A stretch of DNA of 64,000 bases from JAKFWF01 sp963750535 (GCA_963750535.1 CAVVRF010000040.1:117627-181626), one strand, 5' to 3'; shown: positions 34,475 through 44,098, counted from the first letter of the stretch. Translations and numbers: made by a program. The notes: generated from the letters alone by a model not told the origin.

Positions 34475-37279
34475 ATGACGAGCATGATCACCAACCAGGC
34501 GATGGCCAGGCCCGCCTCGATCGGTGCGCCCGCGATCGAGGCGCCCTATTTCGATCCATGGGCACTGCGCAATGAGCTGACGGCCCACTACAACAAGCTG
34601 AAGCAGGGGCCGGAGCTGCGCGCGACAGTGGTCGAGCGGCTGAAGCAACTCGTCGCGATCGCACGGAGCGCGGCGGAGGCGCAACTCGTTCGCGACGGCA
34701 ACGGACGGCGATGCGCGGCCGGGCTCTCGAGCTTCCAGGACGAGCTGGTACGGCTGGTGTTCGACTACACGGTCGCCCACCTCTATCGCGCGCAGAACCC
34801 TTCCGATGCCGAGCGCATGGCGATCATCGCCACCGGCGGCTACGGCCGCGGGCTGCTCGCGCCGGGCTCCGATATCGATCTGCTGTTCCTTCTGCCCTAC
34901 AAGCAGACCCCTTGGGGTGAGAGCGTTGCCGAGGCCGTGCTCTACCTGCTCTGGGATCTCGGCTTCAAGGTCGGCCATGCCACGCGCAGCGTCGACCAGT
35001 GCCTGCGCTATGCGGTCTCCGACATGACGGTCCGCACCTCGCTGCTCGACGCCCGGCTGGTGCATGGCGACGCCCAGATCTACGAGGAGCTGCGGCAGCG
35101 GTTCCGGCGCGAGATCGTCGGCAGCACCGCGCGCGCCTTCATCGACGCCAAGATGAGCGAGCGCGAGCAGCGCCACAAGCGCTCGGGCGAAAGCCGGTAC
35201 CTGGTGGAGCCGAACGTCAAGGACGGCAAGGGCGGCCTGCGCGACCTGCACACGCTGCACTGGATGGCGACCTACATCCACGGCGAGGGCCTCGGCGAGG
35301 CGACGCTCGCCGCCGGCATCTTCACGCCGGAGGAGATCGCGCTGTTCGCCCGCTGCGAGAACTACCTGTGGACCGTGCGCTGCCATCTGCACTTCCTCAC
35401 CGGCCGGCCCGAGGAGCGGCTGTCGTTCGACGTCCAGTCGCAGATGGCCGAGCGGCTCGGCTACAAGAACCACGGCGGCCTCAAGGCGGTCGAGCGGTTC
35501 ATGAAGCACTACTTCCTGGTCACCAAGGACGTCGGCGACCTGACCTCGATCCTGTGCTCGTCGCTGGAGATGCAGCAGCTAAAATCGGCGCCGCGCCTCA
35601 ATTCGATGCTCAATCCGATGAACTGGCGCATCCGGCGCCAGATCCGCACCACGACCGACTTCCGCGTCGACAACGACCGGCTCAACATCGCCGATCCCGA
35701 CGTGTTCGTGCGTGACCCGGTGAACCTGATCCGCTTCTTCGCGCAGGCCGAGAAGATCGGCGCCTTCCTGCACCCGGCGGCGATCCGCCGCCTGCGGCAC
35801 GCCCACCGGCTGATCGACGACCGGGTCCGCACCAATCCCGAGGCGAACCGCATCTTCGTCGAGCTGCTGACCTCCAGGAGCAATCCGGAGATGGCGCTGA
35901 GGCGCATGAATGACGCCGGGATTCTCGGCCGCTTCGTCCCGGATTTCGGACGCGTCGTGTCGATGATGCAGTTCAACATGTATCATCACTATACGGTCGA
36001 CGAGCACCTGCTGCGCGCCGTCGGGCAGCTGCGCGCGATCGAGGAAGGCCAGCTTGCCGGCACGCTGCCGCTGTCGACCGAGGTGGTGAAGTCGATCCAG
36101 AACCGCCGCGCCCTCTATGTCGCGGCCTTCCTGCACGACGTCGGCAAGGGCCGCATCGAGGACCACGCCGTCGTCGGCGCCAGGATCGCCGGCGAGCTGG
36201 GCCCGCGCTTCGGCTTGACCGCGGCCGAGACCGATACCGTCACCTGGCTGATCCGCCATCACCTGACCATGAGCATGATCGCGCAGAGCCGCGATCTCGG
36301 CGATCCGAGGACGGTGCGGGATTTCGCCGACATCGTGCAATCGCCGGAGCGTCTGAAACTGCTGCTGCTGCTGACGGTCGCCGACATACGCGCGGTCGGA
36401 CCGGGCACCTGGAACAGCTGGAAGGGCCAACTGCTTCGCCAGCTCTACTATGAGACCGAGCCGCTGGTGGCCGGCGGCCACACCCAGACCGGGCGCAAGG
36501 AGCGAGTGGCTAGGACCCAGGCCGCGCTGCGCACCCTGCTCGCCGATTGGCAGGCGGACGAGATCGATCAGTTCATCGACCGGCAGTACCCCGACTACTG
36601 GCTCAAGATCGAGCCGCGCAAGCAGGCGGAGCATGCGCGGCTCATGCGCCGCGCCGAGGCGGAAGGCGACAAGCTCGCCACCGCGTTCACGTCGGATCCC
36701 TTCACCGGGATCACCGAGCTGTCGGTCATGGCGCCGAACCATCCGCGGCTGCTCGCGCTGTTCGCCGGCTGCTGCGCGGCGGCCGGTGCCAATATCATCG
36801 GCGCGCAGGTCTCGACGACGCGTGACGGCATCGCCCTCGACACCTTCCTTCTGCAACGAGAGTTCGCCGACGACCACGACGAGAACCGGCGCATGACGCG
36901 CATCGGGCAGACGATCACGCGGGTGCTGAAGGGGGAGATCCGGCTTTCGACCCTGCTGGCGAAGCGCCGGCCGAGCGAGCGGCGGCTGCAGGCGTTCCGG
37001 GTGGCGCCGGAGGTGGTGCTCAACAATTCGCTCTCCGACAGCTTCACGGTGATCGAGGTATCCGGCCTCGATCGCCCCGGCCTGCTGTACGATCTCACCA
37101 GCACCTTGTCCGACCTCAGCCTCGACATCACGTCCGCCCATATCACCACGTACGGCGAGAAGGCGGTCGACGTGTTCTATGTAACCGACCTCACGTCCAA
37201 GAAGATCGACCTGCCGGGCCGGCAGAAGTCGATCAGGGAGCGCCTGACCAAGGCATTGTCTGCACCTGCCCCAGGTTGA
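34475..37279 (+). CDS. glnD: Bifunctional uridylyltransferase/uridylyl-removing enzyme GlnD
   Basis: GlnD uridylylates PII proteins under nitrogen shortage and removes the groups when glutamine is high. The 934-residue protein has a nucleotidyltransferase motif GGYGRGLLAPGSDIDLLF (about 121-138), an HD phosphohydrolase motif FLHDVGKGR (about 549-557), and two C-terminal ACT domains (ELSVMAPNHPRLLALF and VIEVSGLDRPGLLYDLT) that sense glutamine. Length and order are normal for the family. Confidence 0.96.
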   Translation: MTSMITNQAMARPASIGAPAIEAPYFDPWALRNELTAHYNKLKQGPELRATVVERLKQLVAIARSAAEAQLVRDGNGRRCAAGLSSFQDELVRLVFDYTVAHLYRAQNPSDAERMAIIATGGYGRGLLAPGSDIDLLFLLPYKQTPWGESVAEAVLYLLWDLGFKVGHATRSVDQCLRYAVSDMTVRTSLLDARLVHGDAQIYEELRQRFRREIVGSTARAFIDAKMSEREQRHKRSGESRYLVEPNVKDGKGGLRDLHTLHWMATYIHGEGLGEATLAAGIFTPEEIALFARCENYLWTVRCHLHFLTGRPEERLSFDVQSQMAERLGYKNHGGLKAVERFMKHYFLVTKDVGDLTSILCSSLEMQQLKSAPRLNSMLNPMNWRIRRQIRTTTDFRVDNDRLNIADPDVFVRDPVNLIRFFAQAEKIGAFLHPAAIRRLRHAHRLIDDRVRTNPEANRIFVELLTSRSNPEMALRRMNDAGILGRFVPDFGRVVSMMQFNMYHHYTVDEHLLRAVGQLRAIEEGQLAGTLPLSTEVVKSIQNRRALYVAAFLHDVGKGRIEDHAVVGARIAGELGPRFGLTAAETDTVTWLIRHHLTMSMIAQSRDLGDPRTVRDFADIVQSPERLKLLLLLTVADIRAVGPGTWNSWKGQLLRQLYYETEPLVAGGHTQTGRKERVARTQAALRTLLADWQADEIDQFIDRQYPDYWLKIEPRKQAEHARLMRRAEAEGDKLATAFTSDPFTGITELSVMAPNHPRLLALFAGCCAAAGANIIGAQVSTTRDGIALDTFLLQREFADDHDENRRMTRIGQTITRVLKGEIRLSTLLAKRRPSERRLQAFRVAPEVVLNNSLSDSFTVIEVSGLDRPGLLYDLTSTLSDLSLDITSAHITTYGEKAVDVFYVTDLTSKKIDLPGRQKSIRERLTKALSAPAPG

Positions 37280-37378
37280 GAAGGCAGCCGTCGAATTGTG
37301 GGGGTTGCCGGCCGGCGGTCCGGACCTCAGAATTCGAGTCTTGATATCGGAAGACAATGTCACGGAGAGCGGCGCTCG

Positions 37379-38215
37379 ATGTCCACGCCATGCATCATCA
37401 CCGTCGCGATCACCGGCTCGCTGCCGCAGAAGACCGACAATCCGGCGGTGCCGATCTCGGTGCCGAGCAGATCGAGTCGACGCACGCGGCCTTCGAGGCC
37501 GGCGCAACGCTGGCGCACTGCCACGTGCGCAACGACGACGGCACGCCGACCTCCGATCCCGAACGATTCGGCCGGCTGCTCGAAGGCCTGCGCAAGCATT
37601 GCCCGGGCATGATCGTGCAACTCTCGACCGGCGGCCGCTCGGGCACGGGCCGCGAGCGCGGCGGCATGCTGCCGTTCCAGCCCGACATGGCGTCGCTGTC
37701 GACCGGCTCGTGCAATTTCCCAACCCGCGTCTACGAGAACGCGCCCGACCTCGTCGAACTGGCTCGCCGCGGAGATGCTGAAGTACGGCGTGAAGCCCGA
37801 GGTCGAGGCATTCGACCTGTCGATGATCTTCAAGGCGGTCGAGATGCAGAAGGCGGGGCAGATGAAGGCACCGCTGCACGTGCAGTTCGTCATGGGCGTG
37901 AAGAACGCGATGCCGGTCGATCGCGAGACGTTCGAGTTCTACATCAAGACGCTGCGGCGGCTGGCGCCCGACGCCACCTGGACCGGCGCCGGCATCGGTC
38001 GCGATCAGCTCACCCTCAACCGCTGGTCGATCGAGCTCGGCGGCCACTGCCGCACCGGCCTCGAGGACAACGTGCGCTGGGACAAGACGACGCTGGCGCC
38101 GTCCAACGCCGCGCTGGTCGAGCGCGTCGCCGACCTGTGCAAGGAATACGGCCGCCGCACCGCGACGGTGGCCGAGGCGCGGAAGCTGCTGTCGCTGCCG
38201 GCGGCAGCCATTTAG
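37379..38215 (+). pseudogene. BKACE family (DUF849) beta-keto acid cleavage protein, two compensating frameshifts
   Basis: Three reading-frame segments join into one BKACE protein of about 278 residues: CIITVAITGSLPQKTDNPAV, then HCHVRNDDGTPTSDPERFGRLL and QLSTGGRSG, then KYGVKPEVEAFDLSM and GAGIGRDQLTLNRW. One base is missing near 37463 and one C is extra near 37759, net zero. The metal-ligand pair in HCHVR and the TGG loop are present. The family cleaves beta-keto acids with acetyl-CoA. GGAGAG at 37363-37368 precedes the ATG. It may be intact in reality. Confidence 0.85.
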
Positions 38216-38278
38216 CGGTTTTCCGACCGAGATTGAATCGGTCGAGACTTTCGCGCTGGCGCGAACCTCCCCAGTGAC

Positions 38279-38300
38279 GTCATTCCCGCGCAGGCGGGAA
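38279..38300. repeat. Left half of a palindromic repeat split by the IS30-type element
   Basis: GTCATTCCCGCGCAGGCGGG followed by AA (38279-38300). Joined to the ten bases after the element (40624-40633), it makes a 27-bp sequence that is the exact reverse complement of 40724-40750. The core is ATTCCC, eight bases, GGGAAC. GGGAA appears on both sides of the element (38296-38300 and 40624-40628), consistent with a target duplication. Confidence 0.75.
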
Positions 38301-38935
38301 GGTGGATTCACATTTGAAGTGCAACACTTGGTCGAGAAAGACCTCGGCTGGGGTCTGGAAGTCAAGGCACTTTCGGGGCGTTGAGTTGTAGGCAGTGAGG
38401 ATGCGGTGGAAGTGGCCTGGCGAGATGGTTTCGAGATCTGTCTTGCGGGGCAGAAAGCGGCGCAATCGTCCGTGAGCGTTTTCGATACCGCCTTTTTGCC
38501 AAGGGGCATGCGGATCGCAGAAGTAGGTTTGAAGTCCGGTCGGGTGGAGAAGGAAGTGTCTTGCGAACTCGGTTCCGTTGTCGAAGGTGAGGGTCTTTCG
38601 GAGGCCGTTCGGGACCATTTGGAACAAGCGAAGAAGATGCTCGGCGATGAGGTCTGCGGTTTTGTTGTCGGGCCGTGTGGCGAGCAGGATGCGCGAGTTC
38701 CGCTCGTGCAACGTGAGCACGAACTGTCCGTATTTGGCGAAGCTGACGAGATCGGCTTCCCAGTGTCCGGCGCTGCACCTATCGAGCGCTTCGGGATCGC
38801 GGTTGTGTATGGAAACACGGGCTTGGATGAAACTCGCAGGGCTTCCGCCGCGGCCACCTCGGATGCCGCGTTTGCTTTTGGCGCGCGGCAGGAAGTGGCG
38901 CCAGGCGAAGTCTTTGGTGCGTGCGATTTCGGCGT

Positions 38936-38943
38936 AGATGAAG
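38936..38943. repeat. Target-site duplication, left copy, nested element
   Basis: AGATGAAG at 38936-38943 equals the copy at 40224-40231 (CTTCATCT on the IS30 coding strand). It borders the nested element exactly; one base of ambiguity (A/T) remains at the right end. Confidence 0.8.
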
Positions 38944-39019
38944 TGTAGAAATTTGGATTTGACCTGACAGACAATCGTTAATCGGGGGTGGGCTGTCCGA
39001 TTGAACGAAGCTGTTTTCG

Positions 39020-40098
39020 TCACACTGCCTGGATCAATTTCTCCTTGGCAACCGGCAGCGTGTCAACGAAGGTCTGCATCGGCGTCTTGCCATAGCACCA
39101 GCGCCCCTGATGCGGGCGGCTCTCGTTGTACTCGGCGATCCAGGCATCGAGATCGCTCTGCAGCTCGGCGATCGTCCGGTAGAGCTTCTTGCGGAACGCC
39201 ACGCGATAGAACTCGTCGAGCAGCGTCTTGTGGAAGCGCTCGCAGATGCCATTGGTTTGCGGACTCCTCGCCTTGGTGCGCGTGTGGTCGATATTCTCGA
39301 TGGCGAGATAGAGCTCGTACTCATGGCTTTCGGGCTTGCCGCAGTACTCGGTGCCGCGATCGGTCAACACACGGCTGACCACGATCTCATGGCTGTCGAA
39401 GAACGGCACCACGCGGTCGTTCATCAGGTCGGCGGCGGTCAACGGCGTCTTCCGGTCGTAGAGCTTGGCGAACGCCACTTTCGAGTAGGTGTCGATCGCC
39501 GTCTGCTGATAGACGCGCCCGACACCCTTCAGCGTGCCGACGTAGAAAGTGTCCTGCGCCACGCAATATCCAGGGCATTCGCTCTCGAACTCGCCATGCG
39601 CCTCCTTGGCGAGCTTGGCCTTCTCCAGCGCCGCGACTTGCGCCTCGGTCAGCACCAAGCCCTCCTGTGCGCTCTTGGCCTCGAGCGCCTTCAAGCGCTT
39701 CTTCATGGTCTCCAGATCGTGCCGCAGCCACACGCTCCTGACGCCGAACGGCGAGATCGTGTGGCCCTGCTTCTTCAGCTCGTTGGCGACGCGGACCTGG
39801 CCAAACGCCGGCTTCTCGATCGCCATTTCGACCACGACTTTCTCGATCACTGGGTCGACGCGGTTCTTCTCGATCGGCTTGCGCCGCGTCATCTCGGCCA
39901 AGGCAAGATCGCCGCCTTTCTCGTACAGCTCCTTAAAGCGATAGAAACTGTCCCGGCGTTCGGCGGGAAAATGGTCCCCATCCATTTTCCAATTCCGCCT
40001 CACCCCATGATCTTGCAGGCCTGGGAGACGCTGCCGAGCTGCTTGGCCAGTTCCAGCAGGCCGACCTTCGCCTTGATGACTTTCTGCTCCGTGCTCAT
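39020..40098 (-). pseudogene. IS481-type transposase, interrupted by a 40-45 base hairpin insert
   Basis: The N-terminus MSTEQKVIKAKVGLLELAKQ (ATG at 40098) continues to ACKIMG and then meets a stop at 40000-40002. After an insert of about 43 bases the frame resumes with RDSFYRFKELYEKGGDLAL and runs to QAV at 39020. DDE residues are in QQTAIDTYSK, LTDRGTEYCGK and FHKTLLDEFYR. Without the insert the join would read ACKIMG-(Y)S-RDSFYRF. The element is therefore probably immobile by itself. Confidence 0.85.
39959..40002. repeat. Short hairpin insertion inside the IS481-type transposase
   Basis: The plus strand has GGAAAATGG (39967-39975), a 7-base loop, then CCATTTTCC (39983-39991), plus an outer pair GGCGG (39963-39967) and CCGCC (39996-40000). 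The approximate limits were set by comparison with the expected uninterrupted transposase sequence. Its origin is not known to me; it could be a miniature element or an excision footprint. Confidence 0.6.
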
Positions 40099-40723
40099 TG
40101 TGGGCTTCCGATTTTTGCGCCGCCGATTGTGAGGTCCGCTCGCCCTCGGGCTCGCTCCCCTCACAATCGGCGAAAACGCCCACCACTTCGTTAATGCCTG
40201 TCCGATCAAATCCAAACTTTTTCAGATGAAGCGGTAGATGGTCTCGTGACTGACCCTCTCGGCGGCGTTTTCGCGGACCATGCGCCCAGCGATCTGCTCG
40301 GGCGAGACGCCGCGTGCGAGTTGCCTGAAAACGTCGGCGTGCAGTTCGGCGTTCCGCGCGAGCTTAGAGCCTGTCCAGCGCCGCGCCTTGGTCTGCTCAT
40401 TGGCGTACTCCGGCTTGTATCCGACCTTGCGGCCGGAATTGCGCTTCACCTCGCGAGCGATCGTCGATGGCGGGCGACCCAGAGCTGTCGCGATTTTGCG
40501 GACCGACTGGCCTTCGGCTTTACGTCTGGCAATCTCACACCGGTCCTCAAATGAGAGCTGGACATAGGTTCTTCCCATTGCAACACCCCATGAAGGAAGT
40601 GTTGCACTTCGTTTGTGAACTCAGGGAACCCAGTCAGGTTTCAGAAAAGGCTGGTGTCGCAATGACCATGCGCCTTCGGCAACTCTCGAGATCGCCAGTA
40701 GCCAGGGACTCGCTGAGGCTTGT

Positions 40724-40750
40724 CTGGGTTCCCGCCTGCGCGGGAATGAC
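40724..40750. repeat. Intact copy of the palindromic repeat
   Basis: The 27-bp copy at 40724-40750 (core GTTCCC, eight bases, GGGAAT) is the exact reverse complement of the reconstructed copy that the IS30-type element split. The two copies face each other around about 90 bases. The core follows the ATTCCC-N8-GGGAAT layout of the Neisseria dRS3 repeat, which IS30-type elements are known to use as a target. The 40624-40932 interval otherwise holds only a hairpin. Confidence 0.7.
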
Positions 40751-40817
40751 GGATGGGGGAGGCGGGATGGGTGCGCTCCACCTCGATCGGAAAGACTTCT
40801 AGCCGGTTGAGCAGTTT

Positions 40818-40847
40818 GGGTTGGGGCGCGATTTGCGCCCACAACCC
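40818..40847 (-). terminator. Hairpin downstream of pheT
   Basis: GGGTTGGGGCGC (40818-40829) pairs with GCGCCCACAACCC (40835-40847) with one bulged A and a 5-base loop. It lies 86 bases past the pheT stop. The minus-strand sequence after it has no T-run, so termination is only possible. Confidence 0.35.
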
Positions 40848-40932
40848 AATGCCTTTGCTGCCGCGCGCGGGATGTTGGGTCACGCGCTAAACGAGGCGCC
40901 AGCCCAACCCGCGCAGAGCAACGACGGCATCG

Positions 40933-43362
40933 CTACCCCCTGATCTCCGCGCCGGTCGCCTTGGTCACCGCAGCAATGATCCTGGCGCCGATCGCGTCGA
41001 TCTCGGTATCGCTGAACGTCTTCTCGACCGGCTGCAGCGTGACCTCGATCGCCACCGACTTCTTATCCGCCGCCAGCGTGCCGCCGGTGAACACGTCGAA
41101 CACCGAGACGTCGGCGATGACCGCCTTGTCGGCCGCCATCGCCGCCCTGATGATATCGCCCGCCGCCGTCTGCCGGTCGGTGACGAAGGCGAAGTCGCGG
41201 CGAACGGGGAGCAGGTCGGCGGCGGCAAACGGCGGTCGCGCGCGCGACTTTCGCTTCTCCGGCGGGATCGCGTCGAGGAATACCTCGAAGGCGGCGATCG
41301 GGCCGGCGCAGTCGAGCAGCTTCAGGGTGGTCGGGTGGACCTCGCCGAAATGGGCGAGCACGACCTTCGGGCCGAGCCGCAGGGTGCCCGACCGTCCCGG
41401 GTGGAACCAGCCCGGCGCATCGCGGGTGATCTGCGCCTTCGATGGATCGAAGCCGACCGCCGACAGCAAGGCGAACGCGTCGGCCTTCGCCGCGAACAGG
41501 TCGGTGTCGGCGCTGCTGCCCATCCAATGCCGCCCGCTGCCTGCCGGCTGCGAGGTTCCGGTGCGGACGCCGGCGGCGATCGTCAACTGGTCCCGCGGTT
41601 GGTCGCCGCGGTAGGCCTGGCCGAGCTCGAACAGCGCCGCGTCGGCGAAGCCGCGGTTGCGGTTGCGCTGGGCGGAGGCCAGCAGGCCGGGCAACAGGCT
41701 CGGTCGCATCGAGGACATCTCGACCGAAATCGGATTGTCGAGCTCGAGCTCGTCGCCGCCGCCGCCGAAATGGACGGCATGCGCGCGCGGCAGGAACGAC
41801 CAGGTAACAACCTCGAACAGGCCGCGGCCGGCGAGCAGGCGGCGGGCGCGGCGGCTGCGGCGCTGCTGATCGGTCAGCACGGTGCGGGTGATGCCGCGCT
41901 CGCGCGGCATTGGCGCCGCCGGCACCTTGTCGAGGCCGACGATGCGGATCACCTCCTCGACGAAATCGGCCGGGCCGGTGATGTCCGGACGCCAGGACGG
42001 CGCGGTGACGACGATGCCCTTGCCCTTGGCCTTGATGGCGAAGCCGAGGGCCTCGAGAATCCGCCGGCTCTCCTTTTCAGGAACAGCCAGCCCGGTCAGC
42101 TTCTCGATGCGGCCGAAATCGAATGCGATCTCGGTTGGCTTGGTTGGCGCTTCCCCGGCGATGCGGGCCTTCGACGGCTTGCCGCCGCACAGCGTCATTA
42201 CCATGTCGGTCGCCAGATCGAGCCCGCCACGGATGAAAGCCGGGTCGACGCCGCGCTCGAAGCGATAGCGGGCATCGCTCTGGACGCCGGCCTTGCGCCC
42301 GGTCGCGGCGGTGCGGAGCGGATCGAAATAGGCGCACTCGATCAGGACATTGGTGGTCGCCTCGGTGCACCCGGTCGATTCGCCGCCGATGATGCCGCCA
42401 AGCCCGAGCGGGCCGCTGTCGTCGGCGATCACGCACATGCTGTCGTCGACCGTATAGGTCTTGTTGTCGAGCGCGGCGAAGCGTTCGCCCGGCTTGCCGA
42501 GGCGGGCGCGAATCGAACCCTTGATCTTGTCGGCGTCGTAGACGTGCAGCGGTCTGCCACGATCGATCGAGATGTAGTTCGTCATGTCGACCAGCGCGCT
42601 GATCGGGCGAAGTCCGATCGCCTTGAGGCGGGCTTGCAGCCAGTGCGGTGCAGGGCCGTTCCTGACCCCGCGCAGGTAGCGGCCGCCAAACACCGGGCAG
42701 GCCGATCTGGCGGTTGCCGGGAATTCGAGCTCGATGCCGATCGGGCAGTCGAAATCGCCCTCGACGGGCTTGAGCTTCGGCTCGGGCTTGAGCTTGCCGA
42801 GGCCAGCCGCCGCAAGGTCGCGGGCGATGCCGCGGACGCCGGCGCAATCGGGCCGATTCGGCGTCAGCTTGACCTCGAACACCGGATCGCCGTGGCCGAG
42901 GACGTCGACGTAGCGCTCGCCGATCTTGTCGCCCATCGCCGGCGGCAGCTCGATGATGCCTTCGTGATCCTCCGACAGCTCGAGCTCGCGCTCGGAGACG
43001 AGCATGCCGTTCGAGACGACGCCACGCACCGGCCGCTTGTCGAGGGTGATTCCGGTGCCGGGAATGTAGCTGCCGAGCGGAGCGAATACGCCGATGAGGC
43101 CGGTGCGGGCATTCGGTGCGCCGCAGACGACCTCGACCGGCGGCTTGCCCGGCGCGATCTCGACCTGGCAGACGCGCAGGCGGTCGGCGTTGGGGTGCTG
43201 CTTCGCATCGATGACACGGGCAATCGTGAAAGGCCCAAGCTTGGCCGCGGGATCGATCACGCCTTCGACCTCGAGGCCGATCGCCGTCAGGGTCGCCGCC
43301 AGTTGCGGCGGCGTGGCATCGGTCTCAAGGTGATCCTTGAGCCAGGAGAGTGTGAATTTCAT
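40933..43362 (-). CDS. pheT: Phenylalanine-tRNA ligase beta subunit
   Basis: PheT forms the alpha2-beta2 phenylalanyl-tRNA synthetase with PheS. The 809-residue protein starts MKFTLSWLKDHLETDATP, has a tRNA-binding EMAP-like domain (GPFTIARVIDAKQHPNADRL, CQVEIAPG), a B5 domain, and the C-terminal ferredoxin-fold anticodon-binding domain (PVRRDFAFVTDRQTAAGDII). ATG 43362 is chosen over a longer frame. In most bacteria pheS lies just upstream; here the next upstream gene is an XRE regulator, and no pheS is in the window. Confidence 0.96.
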   Translation of the reverse strand: MKFTLSWLKDHLETDATPPQLAATLTAIGLEVEGVIDPAAKLGPFTIARVIDAKQHPNADRLRVCQVEIAPGKPPVEVVCGAPNARTGLIGVFAPLGSYIPGTGITLDKRPVRGVVSNGMLVSERELELSEDHEGIIELPPAMGDKIGERYVDVLGHGDPVFEVKLTPNRPDCAGVRGIARDLAAAGLGKLKPEPKLKPVEGDFDCPIGIELEFPATARSACPVFGGRYLRGVRNGPAPHWLQARLKAIGLRPISALVDMTNYISIDRGRPLHVYDADKIKGSIRARLGKPGERFAALDNKTYTVDDSMCVIADDSGPLGLGGIIGGESTGCTEATTNVLIECAYFDPLRTAATGRKAGVQSDARYRFERGVDPAFIRGGLDLATDMVMTLCGGKPSKARIAGEAPTKPTEIAFDFGRIEKLTGLAVPEKESRRILEALGFAIKAKGKGIVVTAPSWRPDITGPADFVEEVIRIVGLDKVPAAPMPRERGITRTVLTDQQRRSRRARRLLAGRGLFEVVTWSFLPRAHAVHFGGGGDELELDNPISVEMSSMRPSLLPGLLASAQRNRNRGFADAALFELGQAYRGDQPRDQLTIAAGVRTGTSQPAGSGRHWMGSSADTDLFAAKADAFALLSAVGFDPSKAQITRDAPGWFHPGRSGTLRLGPKVVLAHFGEVHPTTLKLLDCAGPIAAFEVFLDAIPPEKRKSRARPPFAAADLLPVRRDFAFVTDRQTAAGDIIRAAMAADKAVIADVSVFDVFTGGTLAADKKSVAIEVTLQPVEKTFSDTEIDAIGARIIAAVTKATGAEIRG

Positions 43363-43513
43363 CGTCTTGGGCTCGACTGGTCGTTGGCTGGTTGCGCGCA
43401 GCGCGATGGCGGGCTGCGACCGGGCATTTAGCAGACCGTCCCCGCCTCGTGAACAACCGATTGTCTGCTGCCCTGACGAGCGCCCGGCCGGCGAGCGGGG
43501 CGGTGCGGCGCGA

Positions 43514-44098
43514 TCAGCTCCCCTGGGTGCTGCCAAGCGTTTCCGCCGTGATTGCCCCGATCAGCTGCTCGGCGAGGCCGCCGATTCGGCTGGCCGTGTC
43601 GGGATCGACCTGGGCGAAGCGCGGATCGGCCGCCATGCGGGTGACGAAGGAGAACGGATCCGCTTCGATCTCGCCGAACAGACGGGTGATCTGCGCCACC
43701 CGTTCGAGCGTCGTGCCGAATTTGACGCCGCAGGCTCTCGACCATTCGCCGGCGAGCTGCCATGCCAGCACCCGCCGGAGGGGCGCACCATTGGGCGTGT
43801 CGCTCACCGGGGAAACAATCGCTGGCTGCATGGCTTCGGAGAAGCCCGGCTCGAAATGATGCGGCGATGCAACGTCGAGCAACTCGTTGGGTGTCGCTTG
43901 AAGCACGCTGCACATCTTGGCCAGGAGACTGAGGTCGGGTTCGACCTCGGCACGCTCGTAGCGCGTATAGCGATTTTCGTCGATCCCGAGCGCCTGGGCA
44001 AATTTGCGGGCCGTCGAATACCCCCTGGCAATACGCAACGCTTTCAATTTACTCGCAAACCAGAGCCTAATGGGCGGGGATGGTGAATTGCCGGTCAT
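43514..44098 (-). CDS. XRE family transcriptional regulator
   Basis: The 194-residue protein has an N-terminal helix-turn-helix: KLKALRIARGYSTARKFAQA, then GIDENRYTRYERAEVEPDLS. The C-terminal 120 residues (for example AWQLAGEWSRACGVKFGTTLERVAQITRLF) have no recognised domain. It sits upstream of pheT on the same strand. Its ligand and targets are unknown; a palindrome at 44215-44229, upstream of its start, may be its operator. Confidence 0.85.
   Translation of the reverse strand: MTGNSPSPPIRLWFASKLKALRIARGYSTARKFAQALGIDENRYTRYERAEVEPDLSLLAKMCSVLQATPNELLDVASPHHFEPGFSEAMQPAIVSPVSDTPNGAPLRRVLAWQLAGEWSRACGVKFGTTLERVAQITRLFGEIEADPFSFVTRMAADPRFAQVDPDTASRIGGLAEQLIGAITAETLGSTQGS

Larger units (their letters stand above)
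38944..40223 (-). mobile_element. Nested IS481-type insertion sequence (about 1,280 bp)
   Basis: The ends are imperfect inverted repeats: left TGTAGAAATTTGGATTTGAC (38944-38963), right (minus strand) TGAAAAAGTTTGGATTTGAT (40224-40205); 24 of the first 32 bases match. An 8-bp AGATGAAG duplication flanks it. It carries one transposase gene on the minus strand, interrupted by a small hairpin insertion. It is the younger of the two elements because it splits the IS30 gene. Confidence 0.85.
38280..40578 (-). pseudogene. IS30-family transposase, split by the nested element
   Basis: The N-terminal part (40578 down to 40224) holds the helix-turn-helix region (YVQLSFEDRCEIARRKAEG) up to HETIYRFI. The C-terminal part (38943 down to 38280) resumes YAEIARTKDFAW and carries the DDE residues in GHWEADLVSF, LTFDNGTEFARH and KGGIENAHGRLRRF. 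Removing the insert with one duplicated CTTCATCT joins the two in frame as RFIYAEI, so the gene was intact before the second insertion. The last residues (CESTFPPARE) and stop come from the flanking repeat. Confidence 0.9.
38301..40623 (-). mobile_element. IS30-family insertion sequence carrying a nested IS481-type element
   Basis: The outer element spans 38301-40623; without the nested element and one target copy it is about 1,035 bp, normal for IS30. Terminal inverted repeats: TTCACATTTGAAGTGCAACA within 38307-38329, and its counterpart at 40597-40621, which reads TTCACAAACGAAGTGCAACA on the minus strand. GGGAA flanks both ends. The left end lies inside a palindromic repeat, so the transposase reads out of the element to stop in the flank. 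Confidence 0.85.

Noticed and set aside
35579..38974. 1131-residue open frame on the minus strand opposite glnD and BKACE
   Set aside because: GC-rich shadow of well-conserved plus-strand genes; no domain, arginine/alanine-rich composition.
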